Source: Protea cynaroides
Lineage: Eukaryota; Streptophyta; Magnoliopsida; Proteales; Proteaceae
Direction of reading: 5' to 3'
Assembly (NCBI GenBank): GCA_028583415.1
Contig: CM053270.1
Location: 7,386,342 to 7,450,341, forward strand
Length of the DNA: 64,000 nt
Below, piece after piece: positions 57,204 through 64,000 of this stretch; position 1 is the stretch's first letter; each line of letters begins with the position of its first letter. Under the pieces are notes generated by a model, which was not told the DNA's origin, ran no database searches, and worked only from the letters and a program-made list of their open reading frames with translations. Both the position numbers and the translations under genes were made by a program.

Positions 57204-58231
57204 TGATGCAGTACAAGTATGCTTTAGGAAAGATAAGGGGTCCTCCAAACAGTGCCTAAACACAAGACAAGAAGAAGATAAAAGCCAAAACACTGTTCGT
57301 AGTACTATTCACATGAACAGTACCAACAGAATTTTTAGAAAGTTTTGTCTTCTTCCTAAATTCAATAAGTTAGATTTATTTCTAGTATTCACGTGAACAG
57401 TACCAACAGAATTTTTAGAAAGTTTTGTCTTCTTCCTAAATTCAATAAGTTAGATTTATTTTCATATAATTAGTCATTAGTTTGGTTTCCTAAATTTGTT
57501 TTGTTTCTTAAGATTCGTTATCATGTGAGTTAGTCATAGATGTTATTTGTTTTGAAAACTTTCCTAAAAGTTATAAAGAAAAGTTTCTATTTTTTATTTT
57601 TGGACATTCCTTGTAGGAACCAGTCCTTCTATCTTTTGTATTTCCTTTTAGCATTATAAATAAAGAGGAAAAAGAAGTGGCAGCAGAGTTGGCCAGAGTT
57701 TTAATTAAAAAATTCTGGTTGAGTCTCTCACGGTAGTGAAACTCAACTGAAACCCCTATTCTGTTCAATCCCGTTTTCAGATGATAATAGTTTTTCGAAA
57801 ATTCAAACTTCTTCATCTATGGTTGGATCACCTTCAAATTTGGGTATGTTATCAAGCACATCCTAGAGTACTTCCCCTCCAACTTTAAGAACCTTCCAAC
57901 GGCTGGATTCTGAGATAAGTAGTTTTTTTTTTACTGTTATACAATTCTGATTCTGTTAAAATACATGTTTGAGACCTACGGGCAAGATTGGTTTCGATCC
58001 CACAAGTTGGATCAAACTCATCTTCTGGAATATTGTTCCTCATATCCTAACGATCAAGGTTTCCAAATTTTAAAGCATTCTTACAGTCAGATTTGAAGTT
58101 GAGGAATTATTTGTCTAAATCAATAATTCTTGTTTGTTTTTAAAGGTTAAATTTGGGTTGGACGGTGATGAGATCCTATAGCAAAGAGGGGTAATTGATT
58201 AAAATGTGTTGAAAAACCCCCTTTGCCATCA
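57204..58231 (+). mobile_element. Solo LTR nested in LTR2
   Basis: TGATGCAGTACAAG ... TTTGCCATCA, 1028 bp, flanked by GTTTC (57199-57203 and 58232-58236). The uninterrupted sequence is visible in LTR1 and LTR3 (GAGGTTTCTGGTCATGAGC). A TTATAAATAAAG box lies near 57653. Confidence 0.9.
57311..57470 (+). repeat. 80-bp tandem duplication in a solo LTR
   Basis: ACATGAACAGTACCAACAG at 57311 and ACGTGAACAGTACCAACAG at 57391 open two nearly identical units. Confidence 0.85.
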
Positions 58232-59132
58232 GTTTCTAGTCATGAGCTTTGGGGGTTTAGGATGCCTATGGAAGGGGAATACTCGACCAAAGTTGCAGGG
58301 GAAAAGGGAAAGGGTGAGGGAGATCGAACCTGGTCTAAGAGGATGCTGGTAATACAAGTTACAAACCGTGAACAGTAACTCAGAAGTAACCACAAGAAAT
58401 AGGAAAGATAAGAAGAATAAAGGGAAGGGTAGGAAGAAGAAAGGGGAGGAACAGACCAAAGGAGAGGGTCTCTTCTGGTTCGCAAAGATGAAGGGGAGAG
58501 AGAGAGAGGAAGAGGAGAGAGAGCACACCACTTCTTTATGCCTGCAGGCAACCAATTGAATATCAATTCATTCTATTCTCTTCTTCGAATCTGAAAATAA
58601 AAGTCTTATTACATGTTCTATTTAAAAGAAATACTTTCCTAAACTAAATGAAATAAAACTAGTAACTAAATAAAATCCCTAATCAAGATGGAAACCATAA
58701 TCTACTAGTTACTTAATAAAATATTACCTAAAATTCTCATTTAAATAACCCAAAATAAAAGATTATAAATATCCCAAATAAAACCTAGAAAGATTCCTAT
58801 CCAAGCCCATCTCAGCTTGTGGGCCCGTTGCTGCATCAACTCTCGCAAGCTTGAAGAAATTTGTCCATGAATTTTGCAAAGGCAAAGGAAAATGTTCATG
58901 AGATGCACATCCAACTACAGCCCGTAACAGAATTCCGGTAATGGATGAGTAGTAGGGATGTAATCCTCAGTCATGGGACTCGTTCTTCAAAGAATGATGC
59001 TAGGATCACAAATTCCATCATCGTGTCGTCACGAACGATTTCAGGTACTCCAGTGAGGTCCTTAACTGCTTGATATTCTTGAAGAATTTCATTCTTTGAC
59101 AATTCATCAGGACTGAACATGATCAACCCACT

Positions 59133-59518
59133 TGATGCAGTAGCTTGTTCATGGCTGGACCGACACGAGCCGATTTGGCTACCCAAGCCAAACCTGAACC
59201 AGCTCAAACCAAAACCAACATTTTGGTCTGGAAAGGGTTGGTAGAGAGTTAATTTAGATTAGGAAGTTCCAATTTAGGTTTCCTTAGTTATTATTTCTGT
59301 TTTGGGTAGGGATTTTATTCCATAGAGATTAGATTTTATTTCATAAAGATATTATTTAGTTTCTAAGTTTATATCAATTAGTTTAGGAAAGTTTTATCTT
59401 TAAATAGACCATAGACTTTAATTTCAGATTTGGAGAATAGAATGAATGAAGTTGAAAGAAATTGAGTTTGTGAGTTGTAGAGGTCTAATGACCAAAAGCC
59501 CCTTCCCCTTCTTTGTTC

Positions 59519-59565
<47 letters not shown>

Positions 59566-60357
59566 GTCTCAGTGATCAGACTCGACCACTCCCTTGGTCT
59601 TGTTATTTTCTTCCTTCCTTTCTTCTTCCCTTCCTACTTCTTCCTCTTTCTTCCTAACCCTCCCCTGTTCTGGCGATAACCCCAGCCCCATTAAAACCCT
59701 TCGATCTCCCTCACCCATTCTACTTTCCCCCTGATATTTGGTGAGTCAACTCCATGCCTAAGGCGACTCAGCCCCTTGAGTTTCAACCCCAACCCATCAG
59801 TCTACTCTGAGTTACACATCAAACTTCAGGTTTGTACATGTGCTTACCGCCAGATCCAAGTTCAGGCCTTTAAAGCTCCTTTTATTCCTTGCTGTTGGAG
59901 TTGATGAATGTTGGGTTCAATAGGGCTACGTGTAACGATCCATTCCCTGAAATTTGAGACCAATCGGTGACGTATCGAGTGAGATTCCTCACAACCATCC
60001 AATATGGTTGTTCCGCCCAAGCTGAATCGTGAATTGAAGGTTGAAGACAACATTTTCTTTATTACAAGTGATTTCTAGTTTTACCCCTCTTAAACACTTA
60101 ATTCTATTTGCCTTTTTTTCTTATATCAATTTTCAGAATTGCCCTCAACTCTTTTGCCTTAATTTCAATTTCATTCCTAAGGCTTTGTTTGGTTTCTAAG
60201 CTATTACAACTTCTGACTAATTACAAAACTACCACTATTGGTTGAATTTTGAGTTATTTATGATTCTGCCATTACATCATTGTTTGAATTGATTATTGTT
60301 TTGGGTGGACCTACTAGCGGATCTAGTTAGGGTTTTCTCAACCCGGATCCCGCATCA
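59133..60357 (+). mobile_element. Solo LTR nested in internal region 2
   Basis: TGATGCAGTAGCTTG ... GATCCCGCATCA, 1225 bp, flanked by CCACT (59128-59132 and 60358-60362). Opposite orientation to the host element but clearly of the same wider family. It holds a CT microsatellite at 59521-59562. Confidence 0.9.
59521..59562 (+). repeat. CT microsatellite
   Basis: 21 CT units. Confidence 0.95.
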
Positions 60358-61639
60358 CCACTGCTCTTAATTTCCTTGGTTTTCCGCTGATGATCATCCA
60401 ATATCTCTATGACGCTTTGCATTTGTTGACTGATATCAAGCAAAACGTCAAGAACCATCATATGATCCATATCTGCTGCCCGGTTTGGCTCTAATACAAT
60501 TTGACGCGGGACCCAGGTTGAAAAACCCAATTGGATCCACTAATGGACCCAACCAAACAATATAAGACCAATAATAGAAGCAGTGGCAGAATTGTAATTA
60601 AAAGGAATTTCAAAATAACCAAATGTCTATTAATGGAAGAAGACATACAGGACCTTAGGACTAAATTAGACATAACCCTTAGCCCAATGGATAAATTTGG
60701 AAAGAGATAATGAAGAAGGATCAATTAGAAGAAATAATAAAAGACAAGGGCCTTTTTATAATTTCCAAAATCAGGCTTTCTTCTTTGAACCTCGACAGAA
60801 ACAGGAGACGATACCCAGATTTAAGAAAATTGATAGAAAGCTCTGATTTGAACTCCAATCAAAGTGAAATTCTACGGGTAGAATCGCAAGCCTCTGCTCT
60901 GCTGATTCCAACTAATATTGGTTCCAAACAGCAAAGAATAAGAGAGCATCGAAGTTCTGAAACTGGATTTGGCGGTAGGAGAGAAAGCTTGAGTTGCAGG
61001 TTTTGGGTTCCAATATTGAAGAGGTTTCTGGTCATGAGCTTTGGGGGTATAGGTCGCCTATGGAAGGGGAACACTCACCCGAAGTTGCAAGGGAAAAGGG
61101 AAAGAGGTGAGGGAGATCGAAACTGGTCTAAGAGGCTGCTGGTAATACAGGTTACAAAACGTGAACAGTAACTCAGAAGTAACCACAAGAAATAGGAAAG
61201 ATAAGAAGAATAAGGGGAAGGGAAGGAAGAAGAAAGGGGAGGAACAGACCAAAGGAGAGGGTCTGTTCTGGTTCGCAAAGGCGAAGGGGAGAGAGAGAGA
61301 GAGAGAAAGGAAGAGGAGAGAGAGCACACCACTTCTTTATGCCCACAAGCAACCAATTGAATATCAATTCATTCTATTCTCTTCTTCAAATCTGAAAATA
61401 AAAGTCTTATTACATGTTCTATTTAAAAGAAATACTTTTCTAAACTAAATGAAATAAAACTAATAACAAAATAAAAACCCTAATCAAGATGGAAACCATA
61501 ATCTACTAGTTGCTTAATAAAATATTACCTAAAGCTCTCATTTAAATTACCCAAAATAAAATATTACAAATATCCCAAATAAAACCTAGAAAGATTCCTA
61601 TCCAAGCCCATCTCAGCTTGTGGGCCCGCTGCTGCATCA

Positions 61640-62579
61640 AATAACCTTGTTGATTTGCACAGGACCTAATTAAAAAATAATATGTATATTACATAAGGGG
61701 TGGTTTCCGGCACATACAAGGCTGAAAGCACCCAATTGCTATATGGCAGTTCTGATAATGGGTCAAATTTAGTACACATGTTGTCTCGGTTGAAAAATAA
61801 GGGGAAAATCCACATATATCGTGTGCCATAGGGTTAATGTGAGCAACCAAATTTCACACGTGTCTATTCGGAGAATCTCCTTCCATCACAAAACAAGGTA
61901 GTTAATCCAGTTGTGACCGTATGTGCCAGATTGGCTTCCAGACTGGTATGCAGCATTCAAAACACTGACAACCTTAATAAGTGCACATATTTACAATTCA
62001 ACAGCCTAAACTTAACTTGGACAAGATTGGCCCAGTACTCAAGTTGATTTTAAATTCAGCCAATTTTGAAAAGCTTTATAGATAAATAGAAAAATACACT
62101 TTCTGTGTTTTTAATTATGAAAAAAGGAAAATTAACTCCTTTAACACTGTGTCAACACTAAAAAAAATGACTAATCCAAATGGCAAGGAGGAGTGCTGCA
62201 GCACACACCAAAACCAACATGAACCCATCACAAAGGGAAACAGTAGCTGGCATCAGTCGCAATTTTAGATAGCTTCTGTTCTCATATATGATATATCTTT
62301 TTCCTTTAAAATTTTCTATAACCATGGACCAAATCGTGTCAGTTGTTTACGATGATTTTCCTTAACATTTTTAGACTCTCAACTGACAAGCATATGGACA
62401 GTTGCCAAATACATGATCGTTTAGAGAAACGTGTCTATCACAGACAGAAACTGTAGCACCAAAATGTAACCCAAAGTCAAAGAGAAAATAGCAAGAAGAT
62501 ATTAGTAGAATCTCACAGAAAATGGCAAACTGTATACAAGTTGAATATTAGATAGTCAGTTAAGGGTAGAAAAACATAC
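61640..62579 (-). other. Intron sequence next to the large host exon
   Basis: Opens on the minus strand with GTATGT at 62579. AT-rich, no repeats or open frames of note. Confidence 0.5.
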
Positions 62580-63715
62580 GCTGTTCCATGAGGAAGAGTA
62601 ACCATCAGTAGAGAGCAACCAATTTCCAGTTCTAGAGTGCAAACCCTGTCTTCCACGCGTTGAATCAAAATCTACTGGTTCATTGTCATTGTCTTTATCA
62701 AGACTATAATCCCTTCTCCTCTTATTCTGTCTGGTTTTTGCTTTCTTCTTTCTCTTAACTCTACTTGAACCACCACATTCCAAATCAGACCCACTTTCCT
62801 CCAAGAATCTCTCAGGAGATAATAAGGCATAAGCATCAGATCTGCGGAAGCTTATACCGTTTTCCATAAAGAGTGCTTCACATAATTCAGGATTCTTACA
62901 TTCCTCCAACAATCTATAATGCAGAACCCAAGACTGAAGCCCCAGCCATTTTATCACTTCTACCTTCTTCATCTTCAAAAATTCTTGCATGAGGGATGCC
63001 CAAAGACTGGTGATGGTTGAGGTTGCACAGATCTGGAAAACAAGATCCTTGATTTTTCCTTTTTGTTCCTCCTCTCCCTCATCTTGAATAAGCCTTATAA
63101 GCTGACGGCCTTGATTAATAACCGCGTTTAATAAGAGTAAGTCATCAATAGGTATGCAACCATTGCACCTAGATAATATAATTTCTAGCCAAAAGGATGG
63201 GTGAGCAAACTCATTGCAATCTATTCTACGGGAAAGAATTTCACCAATCAAGCCCAAGAAAGCACAAAGGTCCCGCTCTTCTAGAATAATGAGAAGATGG
63301 TAACATAGAACAGAGAATGACTCCTCTTTCAAGAACTTGTTTATTAGTTGCCATACTTCTGCAGAATCCTCCTTATACATTAAGTCGATAAAACAATCCA
63401 CAAAAAAATTAGTATCTATGTGCAAAATCTCACCATCTTTTAATGATTCTGCAAGCTCATCTGAAGACCAAAATTCTGGCACATTTTCAAGAAAATTCTC
63501 CACTGTTCGCTGAATATCCAAATCAAGAAAGTAATGAGGCTTTGTCGCAACCATTGCAGGTGACTGACCGTGTTTTCCCTTCCACTCAAGCTCCTCCCAG
63601 CAGATGTCCCGATTCACAAAAGCAAACTGAGACAATGCCCGAGAACCTTTTCTGTGTCCAGATTCATCACTATGGGAAAAATTATCGAACCATTGCAATA
63701 TACGCCGTGGATTTC
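62580..63715 (-). CDS. Host gene, large internal exon (uncharacterised plant protein)
   Basis: A 1136-base frame without stop lies between the acceptor ATAATACAG (ends 63716) and the donor AACAGC/GTATGT (62580/62579). About 379 residues: it begins GNPRRILQWFDNFSHSDESG, has a mostly helical Leu-rich middle (VWQLINKFLKEESFSVLCYH, LFLGLIGEIL-type stretch, WLGLQSWVLHYRLLEECKNP), and a basic stretch RVKRKKKAKTRQNKRRR that suits a nuclear signal, followed by an acidic and Ser-rich end. Its complexity and codon pattern are unlike the repeats around it, so it is a genuine gene. Exons upstream lie outside the window. I do not recognise the family and assign no function. Confidence 0.8.
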
Positions 63716-64000
63716 CTGTATTATTACAATTATCAATGTGTATTTAAGAGAAAACAAAATGGGAAACTTAATAAGATATTCCAGAGGAGTTTAGATTTTG
63801 TATGCATGACGGAAACTGTCAAACTCTAACATCATACTGATACATATGATGCACATGCATGCCAGTAGGACACAAGACCTACTTCGTTAAAACTGGCCTG
63901 ACATCCAAGTAGGAGTCGTCCTATGGAACAGGAGAACTGCACATGATGGTAAACCATAGCTATAATTTGGGTATTAAAAACCAAAAGAAAAAGGAAATAA
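63716..64000 (-). other. Upstream intron of the host gene
   Basis: Pyrimidine-rich on the minus strand just before the acceptor, then AT-rich to the window edge. No exon seen. Confidence 0.45.

Larger units (their letters stand above)
58839..60501 (-). pseudogene. Small ORF of the non-autonomous element, copy 2, split by a solo LTR
   Basis: The first half (MDHMMVLDVLLDISQQMQSV and on to DDHQRKTKEIKSS) is upstream of the solo LTR 59133-60357. The second half (GLIMFSPDELSK, EILQEYQAVKDLTG, FFEERVP, TGA) is beyond it. If the insertion and one CCACT are disregarded, the frame runs through without a stop, unlike copy 1. Confidence 0.55.
54031..61639 (-). mobile_element. Non-autonomous small LTR element in tandem (three LTRs, two internal regions)
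   Basis: LTR1 54031-55146 (1116 bp), internal 55147-55579, LTR2 55580-58838 (about 1129 bp without its insertions), internal 58839-60501 (about 433 bp without its insertion), LTR3 60502-61639 (1138 bp). On the plus strand each LTR begins TGATGCGGGACCC or close to it and ends GCTGCTGCATCA or close. One 5-bp duplication, AATAA (54026-54030 and 61640-61644), flanks the whole block, so the tandem arrived or formed as one unit. Decayed primer sites (TGGTATTAGAGT) at the inner ends of LTR2 and LTR3 set minus-strand sense. Without nested parts the block is about 4.25 kb. No gag or pol. Confidence 0.85.

Noticed and set aside
61075..61356. Ser/Leu/Phe-rich minus-strand frames in the small element LTRs (also 54543-54863, 58229-58555)
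   Set aside because: They recur only because the LTRs are copies of each other, and they lie in the purine-rich leader part. Changes between copies do not favour third positions on inspection.
1..64000. CRISPR arrays, bacterial operons, rRNA or organelle DNA
   Set aside because: No spaced short repeats, ribosome-binding-site-led gene clusters or rRNA words were seen; the content is plant nuclear throughout.

Overview
The window is nuclear DNA of a land plant, almost certainly a flowering plant with a large, repeat-rich genome. The signs are chromodomain Ty3/gypsy (Tekay/Del-like) retrotransposons, primer sites for initiator tRNA-Met, plant-type TATA boxes (TATAAATA), plant-like introns and deep nesting of LTR elements. 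Nothing in it is bacterial. I found no tRNA, rRNA or CRISPR. The species cannot be told from the sequence.

Positions 1-48.9 kb are transposon on transposon. The backbone is one old minus-strand element (called E3 here) running from about 44095 down to 9778: 5' LTR, primer site 36490-36501, an extra gene on the opposite strand (start at 15234, end at 36081), gag 13572-11317, polypurine tract, 3' LTR. Almost all of its pol is gone. A roughly 5 kb solo-LTR-like insertion (15342-34884, target duplication CCAAG) splits the extra gene. Inside that insertion sit a full-length element E1 (15689-27734, duplication GTTCA) and a solo LTR (29024-31341, AATAC). A second copy of the 5 kb insertion (36770-43776, ACCGT) splits the E3 5' LTR and carries its own solo LTR (38447-40605). 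To the left lies the 5' half of a second minus-strand element, E2 (2138-9777), whose extra gene is split by another solo LTR (3588-5921, TGGCA).

Two features recur in these Tekay-like elements. First, E1, E2 and E3 all carry, between primer site and gag, an antisense gene for a protein resembling the plant-specific 'putative plant transposon protein' family. Each copy has a 5'-UTR intron ending just before an ATG, and two of the three lie divergently to gag. Second, LTRs of five sequence types contain a spliced-looking open segment of 43-45 codons directly after a T-rich 3' splice site. It ends in a Cys-rich tail, and close copies differ mainly at third codon positions. Together they suggest a retrotransposon lineage with two extra genes, one antisense and one inside the LTR.

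From 44.1 to 48.9 kb there are fragments of other LTR elements. From about 50.4 kb to the right edge lies what looks like a host gene on the minus strand. It has a 379-codon internal exon at 63715-62580 and two smaller candidate exons at 50797-50710 and 50518-50445. Its putative 11.8 kb intron holds a small non-autonomous element in tandem form (54031-61639, LTR-internal-LTR-internal-LTR with one AATAA duplication), itself hit by three more solo LTRs. All retrotransposon coding regions here contain stops or frameshifts, so nothing in the window appears to be an autonomous active element.
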